Source: Dipteronia dyeriana (lineage: Eukaryota > Streptophyta > Magnoliopsida > Sapindales > Sapindaceae). Taken from it: a DNA stretch of 64,000 nt. The notes below the pieces were generated by a model. It did not search any database and was not told where the DNA came from. It worked only from the letters and a program-made list of their open reading frames with translations. Made by a program: the position numbers and the translations under genes. Location: NCBI GenBank assembly GCA_032871835.1, contig CM065297.1:72651253-72715252 (forward strand), in the 5' to 3' direction. Positions 24,974 to 35,268 of this stretch are shown one piece after another. The stretch's first letter is position 1. Each line of letters opens with the position of its first letter.

Positions 24974-24994
24974 TGGTGCTAGAAGGAGGGGGTC
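24974..24994 (+). promoter_or_regulatory. Gyp-1 primer binding site
   Basis: TGGTGCTAGAAGGAGGGGG begins two bases after the LTR end, the expected place for a tRNA primer site. I do not assign the tRNA with confidence. Confidence 0.7.
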
Positions 24995-25019
24995 GGACCT
25001 CCGAACTTGTTAAAAAGCA

Positions 25020-26870
25020 ATGGCAGGAAGCAGAAGTAGTTCAGGGAGTGGACAAAAATCACCAGGCGATTTCCATATTGGCAATACGTCACAAGATCCT
25101 GTAGCAAACACGGAAAACCAACCTGCGCACCTGACAGGGATCCAGCAAGTTCCTCCAACCAGCAGAGATCTTACGCTGCGTTTCCAAGAGGCCCTGCAGC
25201 AATTGGTGATGGACGCAGCAAGGGAAGGGATTGATCTACTGGCCGTAGGAGCACATACTCCCAATCCACCACCCGCAAAGCTACGTTCGATGGTTGTGGT
25301 GCCAGGAATAACTATGCCAGAAACCAGAAGAAACTCTTCCCCAATCAATCCAGCTGGACAGAAAACATTAGAAGAAGAAAATCACCAGAGGCTGGATCGC
25401 AATCAAACAATACAAGCCAGGCATCGTAAATATGATCGGTGCAAAGGACGGTCATCATCAGAAGACAGTGATCAACACCATCGTAAACGACATCATGGAG
25501 TCACACGAGGGTTCCGGCATCAGAGTGAAGAATCTGAGGAAAGAATGACAGTTACCCAACGGTTCAACCGTCAAGGAAGCCCGTTAGGGGATAGAGATGT
25601 CACAATCCAGAGCCTAACTCGAGATGTAGAAGATAACAAGCGACAGATGGAGGCATTAGTCATACTTTACGGCTGTAACGATCTATCCGACGATGACTCC
25701 GACAGTCAATTTACCAGGGAGATTTTATGGACCCCTTTCCCAGAAAGATTCAGGATGCCGCATGTGGAGCAATTAAAAAATGGTACAGATAAAAAGGAGC
25801 ACGTTAAACGCTATAAAAGTGCCATGGCTCAATATGCCCGCAGTGACCCCTTATTGTGTCTCAACTTTTCGTAAACACTGGGACACAGGCTCAAGATGGT
25901 TTGGAAGACTACCCCCGGCAAGCATCGAAAATTTCATCGAGTTGAGCAAGAGCTTCTTAAGGCAATTCCAGAGCAATGTTCACAGAAAGAAGTCAGTGGC
26001 CTACCTCTCTCAAATAAAACAGGGGAAGGACGAGTCATTAAAAAAATACTTGGACCGGTTCGGCCAAGCAGTATCAGAAATTGGCAGTGCGAATGATGAA
26101 GCAGTTATTGCTGCCTTAACCAATAACTTGCAGAATGGACGACTATCCTTCGATTTGAGAAGAGCGCGGCTGATGGATATGGCCGGAGGATACGCTCTGG
26201 CCGAGGAAGAAGAGTTAGCTACAGAAGGAAGCTATATGCATGGAGGAAAGCCCGAGCAGAAGAATACCGAATCCAAGGGGCAGAATCAAAAGGAAAAATG
26301 GAAAGGGAACAGAAAGGAGAAAAACAAGGATAGGGATAATGGGCCCAACGTCGAACGGTCCACAGAGAAATACCAAGGCAGATATACCAATTACACCCCT
26401 CTGCGGAATAAACAAGAAGAAATTCTAGCCATCTTGGAAGAAAAGAATATGGTGCAAGAATCTCGGCGACAATCACAGTTCGCCCGGAGAGATACAACCA
26501 AGTATTGCAGGTTTCATAAAGAAACCAGGCATGAAACTTCAAAGTGTTTTCAGTTCAGAGATTACATAGAAACTCTTATTTGGGAAGGGCACCTACGGGA
26601 TGTAATCTTGAAAAAAGATGAGAGACCAGAAACTAAGAAAGTCAAGGTTGATCACAACCCTGGTCAAAACCAAAGAATCAGCCCTGAAGCCAATCAAGTA
26701 ATACATACAATTTTTGGAGGATCTTCTACTAGGAGAAGCAACCGAGAACTAACTCAGGAAATCAGAGAAGCAGTAGAAGCAAGGAATAACTTTGACATAA
26801 ACTTAGTTGAACCAGACCCGAAAAAGGTAAAGGAAGGATGGGACCCAATAGTCTTTACAGAGGCAGATTC
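25020..26870 (+). pseudogene. Gyp-1 gag (one frameshift)
   Basis: The ATG at 25020 opens a 284-codon frame rich in Ser, Gly, Arg and Gln, followed by the start of the retrotransposon gag domain (KKEHVKRYKSAMAQYAR). At about 25866-25877 the reading switches frame; the domain then continues as WFGRLPPASIENFIELSKSF and SYL-type KQGKDESLKKYLDRFG. A Lys/Glu-rich linker follows. A Cys-His cluster (CRFHKETRHETSKC, about 26505-26550) stands where the Tat-type gag zinc-binding motif lies. Gag would assemble the particle. The second frame runs without a stop into protease, so gag and pol form one polyprotein frame here. Confidence 0.88.
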
Positions 26871-27456
26871 CCATGGAGTCGATGTTCGACCTAATGACGC
26901 TTTGGTTATAAGTGCCCGGATTGGCCATAGGGAAGTCCGGAGAATTTTAATAGATAATGGGAGCTCAGCAGACATCCTAAGCGTGGCCGTATATGACCAG
27001 CTAAGACTTGACCGAAAAGATTTACAGCCTTTCCATACTTTATTAAGAGGATTTGGGGGAATAAAGGTCAGGTCACTCGGGACAGTAAAACTACCTGTGA
27101 AGATCGGAACGGCGCCATGCCAGAGGACTGTTCTGCTCTACTTCGTGGTAGTTGACTTAGATAATTTGTTGTATAATGCATTATTGGGCTGGCCATTCCT
27201 AAATAAAACAAGGGCCGTGATGGCCACTTATGCATTAATGATCAAGTTCCCAACAGAACAAGGGGTTGGGATAGTCAAGGTATCCCAAGAGATGGCCCGA
27301 AGAGCAAATCTGTCAGTATACAGAGACAAGCATGATGTTGAACAAGTGTGCACCATAATGCAGCCAAATCAGTGTAAAAAATCCTTGTCATTCGAACTGG
27401 ATCCAAGGGAGGGCTCGAATGAATACAAAACAGAATTGGTTGAAGTGGTACTTGAA
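26871..27456 (+). pseudogene. Gyp-1 aspartic protease
   Basis: In the same frame as gag, the stretch after VDVRPNDALV holds the active site LIDNGSSADIL (about 26946-26978), the D-x-G type motif as seen in Tat elements. The flap and C-terminal hydrophobic motif NALLGWPFLNK lie near 27175-27210. The domain itself is unbroken. The first downstream stop is TAA at 27457-27459. In an intact element it would cleave the gag-pol polyprotein. Confidence 0.87.
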
Positions 27457-28560
27457 TAAGACAAACCGGACAAGAAAATCAAGATAGGGGCCAACTTGGA
27501 TGGAAAAGTCAAGCAAGACTTGACCAATCTACTTAGAGAATACAAAGATGTATTCGCCTGGAGTCACGAAGATATGATCGAGATAAATGCCCGAGTAATA
27601 TCCCACCACCTCACAGTAAGCCTGGATGCAAAACCTATAATACAAATGAGACGATCGTTCAATCCTGAAAGAAGTCAAGCAATCAAAAAAGAGGTGGAAA
27701 ATTTACTAGCAACTGGATCAATCAGAGAAGTCAGCTACCCTTAGTGGGTTGCCAACGTAGTCCTCATCAAGAAGAAAAATGGACAATGAAGGATGTGCGT
27801 AGATTTCACGGATCTAAATAAGGCATGTCCAAAGGATAGCTTCCCACTTCCAAGGATAGATCAGCCGGTGGATGCCACAGCAGGTCATGAATTACTCAGC
27901 TTCATGGACGCTTACTCAGGATATAATCAGATCCGGATGAACAAAGCTGATGAAGAAAAAACAGCCTTCACAACGGAGATCAGGATTTATATTGCTACAC
28001 AGTAATGCCCTTCGGTTTAAAAAATGAAGAAGCTACGTACCAAAGGTTGGTCAACAAAATCTTCACTCGGCAAATAGGAAGGAACATGGACATGTACATT
28101 GATGATATGTTGACTAAAAGCGTCTTAGCAGATGAGCATGCCCAGGACCTCCGAGAGACATTTGATGTTTTGAGAAGATACCAGATGAAATTAAACCCAA
28201 ACAAATGTTTATTCGGAGTCCATATGAGGAGATTCTTGGGTTTTCAAGTCCATCAAAGAGGAATCGAAGTTAATCCCGAGAAGATCCAGGCTTTGCAAGA
28301 AATGACTTCACCTAAAACATTGAAAGAGGTACAGCGCTTAACAGGGTGTTTAGCCTCCTTGGGAAGATTCATCTCAAGGGCTACAGACAGATGCGCGCCT
28401 TTCTTCAAGATAATCAAAAAAGGAAAAGGCCTGGAGTGGAATAAAGAGTGTGAGCAGGCATTCTTAAAAATAAAAGAGTACTTGGGGCAAGCTCCCATCC
28501 TCTCAAAACCGTAAAAAGGGGAAATACTTCAGCTGTATCTGTCAATAACCGAGCTTGCAA
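27457..28560 (+). pseudogene. Gyp-1 reverse transcriptase (stops and frameshift)
   Basis: RT palm and fingers motifs are in order: MRRSFNPERSQAIKKEVE, WVANVVLIKKKNG, VDFTDLNKACPKDSFPLP, SFMDAYSGYNQI with the first catalytic Asp, MPFGLKNEEATYQRLVNK, then YIDDM with the paired Asp (about 28098-28112). Breaks: TAA 27457, TAG 27742, TGA 27787 (at a conserved Trp), a frameshift near 27983 and TAA 28512. The TGA at Trp is a G-to-A change. The thumb and connection to RNase H follow in the new frame. Confidence 0.9.
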
Positions 28561-28900
28561 CAAGTTCAGTCTTAGTCAGAACAGAAGATGGAGTGCAGAA
28601 ACCAGTGTATTATACAAGCAAGGCACTCCTACCGGTCGAGACAAGGTACTCACAGGCAGAGAAGATCGCCTTAGCATTGGTTTCAGCAGCAAAAAAGCTG
28701 AGACCATACTTTCAGGCCCATACGATCCAGGTTCTCACCAATTGCCCATTAAGGCAAATCTTACAAAAACCAGAGATATTAGGAAGACTTACTAAATGGG
28801 CAATCGAGTTAAGTGACCTCGATATTCATTATGTCCCTAGAACCTCCCTCAAAGGACAAGCAGTGGCAGACTTCATAACCGAGTTCACAGAACCAAACCT
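28561..28900 (+). pseudogene. Gyp-1 RNase H (Ty3-type, first domain)
   Basis: Directly after RT, this domain reads KPVYYTSKALLPVETRYSQ and ends LDIHYVPRTSLKGQAVADF. It is the normal gypsy RNase H with the T-R-Y-S segment, but it keeps no obvious full catalytic set. In Tat elements this first domain is considered degenerate, with a connection-like role. It is in frame with the second RNase H. Confidence 0.85.
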
Positions 28901-28919
28901 GGAAACAAAAAGATTGTTG

Positions 28920-29330
28920 GATAAAAGTTTCTTATGGAAACTATATGTTGATGGTTCTTCAAACACTCATGGCAGCGGGGCAGGGATCGTAGTTCGCACC
29001 CCAGAAGGAGATGATGTTGAATGTGCCATGAGATTTGATTTCAAAGCAACCAATAATCAAGCTGAATACGAGGAATTGTTAGCTGGACTCAGAATCTGCA
29101 TAGCTCTTGGGGCAGATGAAGTTGAGATATTCAGCGATTCACAGGTAGTTGTCAACCAGGTTATGGATGAGTACCAGGCCAAAGATGAAGGAATGATTGC
29201 CTACCGTGACATCGCAAAACAGCTCCTCCAAAAATTTAAAGAATACCAGATTGCTCAGATCCCCAGAGAAGAAAATGAAAAGGCAGACGCTTTATCTAAA
29301 TTTGCATCAGCAACAACCTCAATCAGACCA
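28920..29330 (+). pseudogene. Gyp-1 second, archaeal-type RNase H
   Basis: A second RNase H follows in the same open frame (28593-29624, 343 codons). All four acidic residues are visible: Asp in LYVDGSS (residue 120 of this frame), Glu in NNQAEYEELLAG (158), Asp in SDSQVV (182) and Asp in NEKADALSK (232). This is the archaeal-type RNase H known from the Tat lineage, presumed to remove RNA from the cDNA hybrid in place of the degenerate first domain. The domain is intact here although the flanking pol is broken. Confidence 0.9.
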
Positions 29331-30657
29331 AAGACCATTCCAGTTGCACACCTCCTTAAACCGAGTACAGCTGAACCTGAGCATTTGGAAATTTCAGAAA
29401 TCCAAACACCACAAGTCTGTTGGATGGTCCAGCTGAGAAGGTTCCTGGAAGAAGGTGTGCTCCCTGAAGATCCGGTATTAGCAAAGCGCATCAGGTATCG
29501 ATCGGCTAGATATACCATGATCGAAGGAGAATTATACAGAAGAGGGTTCTCCCGAGCTCTCCAGAGATGTGTACCTGAGGAAGATGCATATCAAATACTT
29601 CAAGAGATCCACGGAGGGGTTTGAAGAAACCACACTGGAGGTAGAAGCCTGGCGCATAAGGTACTCACACAAGGCTATTACTGGCATATGCTTTTCTCAG
29701 ATGTACAACAGTGGTCGGAAAGTTGCAATACCTGTCAAAGGATTGCTAACGATATCCAACAACCCACAGAAAAACTCGGAAACCTCACTGCTTCATGGAT
29801 ATTCGCCATGTGGGGCCTAGACCTGATCGGTCCAATGCCAACTGGAAAGGGGGTGGAGCAAAGCACGCCATAGTAGTTGTCGATTATTTCACAAAATGAG
29901 CAGAAGCTAAAGCGCAGGTGCATATCACGTAAGCCAACACCACAAATTTTGTAAAGAAAAACATACTTTATAGGTTTGGAGTTCCGGACTCTATAATCGC
30001 CGACAATGGCACTCAGTTTGATAACCAAAAATTCAGACAGTTGTGCGAGAAGTATCATATTGCTAACTACTATGCGACACCAGCTCACCCATAAACAAAC
30101 GAGCAAGTTGAAGCAGTAAATAAAATTATCAAGCACACCATTAAAGCAAAGTTAGATGACAAAAAAGGAAGCTGGGTTGAAAAGCTTCCTGAAGTATTAT
30201 GGGCATATCGGACGACAGTAAGGACTTCAACAGGAGAAACTCCGTTCACCCTAGCGTTCAGAACAGAAGCTGTCATCCCCATAGAAACATCGTATGCGTC
30301 CCCACGGGTCAGGCTATATGATGAAGAACAGAATGTTGATACGCTACTACAAAGTTTGGATGAGCTAGAAGAAAAAAGGGAAAATTCCCGAAAAAGAAAT
30401 ACAGTATATCAACAAAGAGTGGCTCGCCACTACAATTCTCGTGTTCGGATCATGAAATTCCAGCTAGGAGACCTGGTGCTCAGGAAGGTGTCGTTGAACA
30501 CAAAAACAGAGCCGCAGGATCCCTGTCTGACAAATGGGAAGGTCCATACAAGATCGAGGGGATAGCTGGCCATGGAGCCTATTGGATTGCTCGACCCAAT
30601 GGAGGGGTGTTACCCCGACCATGCAATGCCCAATATCTGAAGATTTTCTATCCTTAA
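29331..30657 (+). pseudogene. Gyp-1 linker and integrase (stops and frameshifts)
   Basis: The linker ends at TGA 29622-29624. The zinc-binding HHCC segment follows (RNHTGGRSLAH and CNTCQR). The first catalytic Asp is in GLDLIGPMPTG (29815-29845). A frameshift at the G run 29848-29852 is followed by TGA 29897 (conserved Trp), TAA 29930 and TAA 30092 (conserved Gln). The second Asp is in IIADNGTQF and the Glu in NEQVEAVN. A further frameshift near 30520 leads to SDKWEGPYKI and the final stop at 30655-30657. The integrase would insert the cDNA. This copy is dead. Confidence 0.88.
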
Positions 30658-31232
30658 AATATATATATATATATATATTTATATTGAATATTCTATTCTT
30701 TTATTGGCATGATAAATATAAAATTGTAATTTAAATCTGTCGATTTTTTACAGTAATAAATAAAATTACTCGGAATTTCCGAAAGGATAGCATCTAGTTC
30801 GGGATTTCCAAAAAAGGGATATGATAATAAGATCATATGGAAGCAGAGAATGATAATAAGAACATGCAAATAGAATTCTCGGGACCATCAAATCCCGAAT
30901 GGGCGGAGAAGCTCTTAGGTGCATGCCGGCCGAGCAGGGTCAAAATGACCTTCGTAAAAAGGCAAACCCGATGCACCAGACTTTGGAAAAATGCTCGGGA
31001 CGCTATCGGGAGAAATTTCGGTGAAATATGTAGCTGTGTTGAAGCATCTTTTAAAAAAAAAAGAGCTCAATGATTCGGCAAACCCTTGCGTATAAAAACT
31101 AGGGAGACTTATTTGGTATTGCGTAAGGACTCGAACGTATGATCATGGTGAGCCTTGATGTAACATTCGGGTAGCAACCGAGTATGAAACAGAAGTAAAA
31201 AACTTGTCTCAAGATGACTCGGTTAATAATAA
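30658..31232 (+). other. Gyp-1 3' region, no gene
   Basis: This stretch is downstream of pol. It starts with a short (TA)n tract (30659-30678), then sequence with scattered CTCGGG/TTCGGGA motifs like those in U3. No supported ORF. Confidence 0.7.
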
Positions 31233-31612
31233 AGAAGCCAGTTTAATAAGATACTTGGCAATTGAAGACATTCGGGTAACAACCAGTTTAATAAGATACT
31301 CGGTTAAGTTACCCGAACAACAAAGAAGCCAGTTTAATAAGATACTTGGCAATTGAAGTTATTCGGGTAACAACCGGTTTAATAAGATACTTGGTTAAGT
31401 TACCCGAACATCGAAGAAGCCAGTTTAATAAGATACTTGGCAATTGAAGTTATTCGGGTAACAACCGGTTTAATAAGATACTCGGTTAAGTTACCCGAAC
31501 ATCAAAGAAGCCAGTTCAATAAAATACTTGGCAATTGAAGTTATTCGGGTAACAACCGGTTTAATAAGATACTCGGTTAAGTTACCCGACCATCAGCCAG
31601 TTTAATACAACA
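31233..31612 (+). repeat. 91-bp tandem array in the Gyp-1 3' region
   Basis: Repeat starts at AGAAGCCAG recur at 31233, 31324, 31415 and 31506, exactly 91 bases apart, with a partial fifth unit at about 31594. Each unit contains TTCGGGTAAC and GTTACCCGAA about 30 bases apart, an inverted pair able to form a stem, plus two AGTTTAATAAGATAC half-repeats. Confidence 0.93.
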
Positions 31613-32614
31613 CTCGGCAATAATCAGCAAAAAAAAAAGACCAAAACCATTCAACTCTGAATAAAATTGAATTTTATTGCTCCTAAAAGAATGGTTACAG
31701 TTCAAAGAATGGTTCTTTACAAGTAAAAAATAAAGAATCAGATTTTTTTGCAAATTTACAAAATCAAGGTTGCGAGGACTTTGAGCCTTTGCCAATACTC
31801 GAATCTGGCACAATCTCGTACTCACGAAGCAGACTCTCATTAGATGGTCAAGTAATATCATCGACAGTATCATCCCTTCACTGGCTATAATCTTCACCCG
31901 GGACTGGCCCGACATCCGGGACAACACCCTCAACCGACTCTTGACTTGCGTAAAAGGTCGAGAAAGAATGCTCGAACGGAATCTCTAAATGCATAGGATG
32001 GGGCTCTTTGCCTTGACTACGACAGTAGGCTCTCAATTCCTTCATCTGAATCCGAAGAGATTCCAAGGACCGGTCCACATGGAGTTTGATTGACAACTCC
32101 CAATTAGCACGGGCTTTCTCGGTCGCCTTATTCTTGACTTTGAAGAACTCGCCACCGAAACTAGCCCATGTTGAAATTCCAGAAGGAGTAGGACATAATA
32201 AGCATGGGATCTCTTAAAATGATCCACCCCTTGGACTTCCAGTTCCAACCTGGCCTCTTGGGAAAGGGATTCAACTGTCAGCACTTGGCGCTCCAAATCT
32301 TTAATTTTTTGGTCATACGCCGACTTGGTCTGCTCCGCCTCCTGCTCTGCCTTAAGCATGGATTCTTCAGCAGAAGAAATAAGATTTTGAAGCGATGCAA
32401 CCTTCTCTGCTGCCAGAGATGCATTGTCCACTGCTTCAACCTGCTTCGCCAGGCAGTGGTTAGTAAATATCTGTACAGAGCCGACCTCCTGCTGATAAGC
32501 CTGCTCAGCTCGAGCACGACCTTCTTCACTCACCTTCAGCTGAGCCTCTAGACGCCATATCCGATCAGCTTGACATTGCTGCGTCTGAACAAGCTCAGCA
32601 AATTCAGCCACCAT

Positions 32615-32709
32615 CTGTAAAAGAATATACTTAGAAATCCGACAAAAGTAAAACAGTAAAGGAGTCAGAATTAACTGAGTCAGAATTAACTGAGTCAGAT
32701 TTAACTTAC
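32615..32709 (-). other. Predicted intron 2 of the antisense gene (95 bp)
   Basis: On the minus strand the donor is TTAT|GTAAGT at 32709 and the acceptor is TTCTTTTACAG at 32615. It is a phase 0 intron, joining ..NGASY to MVAEFAELV. Its interior contains a duplicated CTGACTCAGTTAATT. Confidence 0.7.
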
Positions 32710-33547
32710 ATAAGATGCGCCGTTGAAAATGTTTTGGAGACGTTCGGTCAGTGAACCATCTCTAAAACTGCTCCAGCAGTCCTCCTCGATATAAGCCCGA
32801 CCGAAGGACATCTTCTGCAGCATATCCTGGGAGAAAGGAATAAAGGAACCCCCGAGGGTTCAGCTCCCAGATTTCCAAACTCGGGGGCAGGAGAAGCCCT
32901 ATTCGGCTCTAAGGATGGAGAAGGTACCCCCGAAGGTTCATCCCCCTTATCTCTAACTTTGGGGCTTGAAGAAGCCCTACTCAGTTCTAAAGTGGCTGCA
33001 TCTACTAATGCTCCAGCACCAACAATCGGGGCAATCTCATCCGTAACATCTTCATCGCTAGGGTCAATGAATGAGACTACCCGAGGAACTTTGAGAGGAA
33101 GAGACGGCGAACTGACTGCCTTTCGCTTGTCACCCCGAGAACGGTGGAAGTTAAGATCAACAGCAGGATCTTCTAACGGATCAACCAGAAAAGACTCAAA
33201 GAACTAGGCACCGGCAGGCGCTTGATCCATCAAGATGTTACCACCGTCACCAACTTCAAACCGTCCAACTGGCTCTTCACCTGGACCCTCATACTGCCTC
33301 TCCCTATTTTCAGGCAGTAGGGTGTCAGTCGGCTCACCTTGGCCACTTGGAGCAGCGAAATCTTAAGTAGAAGGCTGAGCACCCCGATCAACGCACTCGG
33401 GAATTTGCTCAGCGATATCAGTTTCCTCTTCAGGCTAGGGTGGAGCAATACCCTCATCACCCTGACGGGAAGCTTCCTTTCTACTCGCTTGTAGAATCGC
33501 CTTCACCTGGCGAGTCTGAAGATCGCCTACAACGTCCGTATCGATAA

Positions 33548-33636
33548 CTAAAAAAAATAAAATAAATAAAATAAATAAATTTAGAAAAGAAAATGGAATA
33601 GCAGAGAAATACAACAGAGGGCGCTGGGTTACTTAC
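33548..33636 (-). other. Predicted intron 1 of the antisense gene (89 bp)
   Basis: On the minus strand the donor is GTT|GTAAGT at 33636 and the acceptor is TTTTTTTAG at 33548, after a long T-rich tract. It is a phase 1 intron. Without splicing exon 1 stops two codons later. With splicing the frame continues until the first stop in exon 2. Confidence 0.7.
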
Positions 33637-34540
33637 AACGCCTGCGATGGCCCGAAATCTGTTTGAAGAAGTCGAGCTTTATCAAGTCATCCTCTTTGAA
33701 AAGATAGTTCTTGCTCCTCTTTTCCAGAGTACGAACAGCTGCCCGAGTCAGCCTCTTCACCTCTGAATCGCTATAGTCAATTGTTTTCTTGTTCCACACC
33801 TCAGGGGAACAGAACAAGCGGGGAACACTCAACACCATGTGGGAATCCCCAGATTGGATAGTGATATCGAGCTCGAGGGCCCTTCCAGCAAAAAACCAAC
33901 TGTTCTTCCAAAATTTGTTGGATGTAGGGAATCCCCATATGAAACCCTTCTTTTTTAGGTCATCTGAAGCATCGACCACCCGATTTACCTTGGCTTCTTT
34001 GGGGACCCAACCGTCCAAAGAAGTAGAGGCAAGGAAATAGGTCATTGTTCTGCAAACCTGCCTCAGCGTAAAGAAATGCCTGATTTCATTCGGGGAAGGC
34101 GGCGAAAGGTTCATTCGACTGAACATGTGCCACATACACATCAAGGCTTTGTAACTATTCGGGGCCAACTGAGCTGGGGCTATCCTTGCCTTGGCCAAAA
34201 ACCAGGCAATAAAAGGCTGAAGGGGAAGTATGACGCCACAGCAAAGCATCGACCCATAAATTACGACAATGCCCTCAGGAGGATTCCATACGGCTCTATC
34301 CCCCGCAGGAACCAAAGTGACTGAGGCGGGCAAGTCGAATCGGGAGTGGTATTTTTCTATCTCAGTTGGCCCGACCATATTCGGCTCAGTATCAAAGCCA
34401 CTCGGGCTAGTATCAGAAAATAAAAGACGAGACGCCCTGTACACTTCATCAACGTCACCCTCGTTAAAAGTTTGTTCTCTCGTATGAATACTGTTCGAGT
34501 CGTGCCTGTATACTTTACTTGTGCTATGATGTTTACCCAT

Positions 34541-35255
34541 CCTTCGAGAAGATACCCAGTGATCAGAAATATCAGAATCAAAACTAGATGGAGAACTCGA
34601 TACAGGGCTGAAAGTGACGTCAGGGTGAAGCCCTGAAACATCAACCTCTAAAAATGGAGGTTCATCTATTGGGATATCCCCCAGTAATCGTTTAATGCAA
34701 GATACTAACTGGAAATCCCCACGCTCTAATGCATCAAAACCAATTTTAAAGAGACGATGGCGGGAAGATGGCCCTATTAAAACTAACCTTGAATTGAGAC
34801 CGATGCAAGATCTTTAAGCGGAGAATCGCAAACTTTTGGATAAAAAAATCTGAGTTTGAAGAGATTTCTGCTGAATTTTTAAGCATAAACCAACAATGTC
34901 CCTCAGCGAAGAATTTAAAGATGAGACGGCATGAAACCCTAAGATTTCAAAGCGGGAAAATTTTTATGACAAAACTCAATGACGTAGGCGGCGCTTGAGG
35001 AAACGCAAAAATCATTTCTCATAAATGGTATTGAAAAACGAATAGACGAGGGACGCGTGTCAAGATAGGAAGTAGCCGTCAACCGTCAAGACTTTAAAAC
35101 GACGCTATCATTTAAGATCTTGCATGATAAAGCGAATCGAAATTACAGAGTCACCATTAAAATGCATCATTATGACAAGACGGCTATTCTGAGAAAAGAA
35201 AATCAAGATGATTAAAATACTCTTGCCCGAAATATAATCTTCTCGGCAAAAATAT
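34541..35255 (-). other. Region upstream of the antisense gene
   Basis: The frame of exon 1 stays open upstream of its ATG for about 77 codons with no ATG (residues such as DEPPFLEVDVSGL), and the same residues recur in Gyp-2 at 63258-63488. The true start may lie in an upstream exon. The rest, to the polypurine tract, has no ORF and presumably holds the antisense promoter. Confidence 0.55.
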
Positions 35256-35268
35256 TTTTAAGGGGTAT
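35256..35268 (+). promoter_or_regulatory. Gyp-1 polypurine tract region
   Basis: TTTTTAAGGGGTAT stands directly before the 3' LTR. The equivalent in Gyp-2 (reverse of 62761-62772) reads AAGGGGGTAT. It is the expected primer for plus-strand DNA synthesis. Confidence 0.8.

Larger units (their letters stand above)
31878..34540 (-). pseudogene. Antisense gene (aORF) of Gyp-1, apparently three exons
   Basis: Function unknown. Exon 1 (34540-33637) opens at ATG and encodes 301 residues resembling the plant 'putative gypsy-type transposon' domain (SMLCCGVILPLQPFIA, LAPNSYKALMCMWHMF). Exon 2 (33547-32710) is acidic, Ser/Pro-rich and disordered-looking, ending DCWSSFRDGSLTERLQN. It has three stops (33437-33435, 33365-33363, 33206-33204) and a G-run frameshift at 32849-32853. 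Exon 3 (32614-31878) is a Glu/Ala/Gln-rich coiled coil, frameshifted near 32180, ending GEDYSQ. Antisense genes are known in Tat elements such as Grande and Retand. Splicing is inferred from GTAAGT donors and AG acceptors that keep frame. Confidence 0.72.

Noticed and set aside
24974..24994. Assignment of the Gyp-1 primer to a specific tRNA
   Set aside because: No plant tRNA 3' end could be matched confidently from memory; a tRNA database alignment would decide it.
25010..25348. Minus-strand open frame opposite the gag N-terminus
   Set aside because: Mirror frame of gag with no recognisable domain or start context.
27742..27744. Programmed stop readthrough between protease and RT in Gyp-1
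   Set aside because: Further in-frame stops (27457, 27787, 28512) and a frameshift in the same region point to decay, not a recoding site.
31233..31612. CRISPR-like array
   Set aside because: Units are contiguous 91-bp tandem repeats without unique spacers, in a plant retrotransposon.
32204..32551. Plus-strand open frame over antisense exon 3
   Set aside because: It is a shadow of the coiled-coil coding strand; composition and context support the minus strand.
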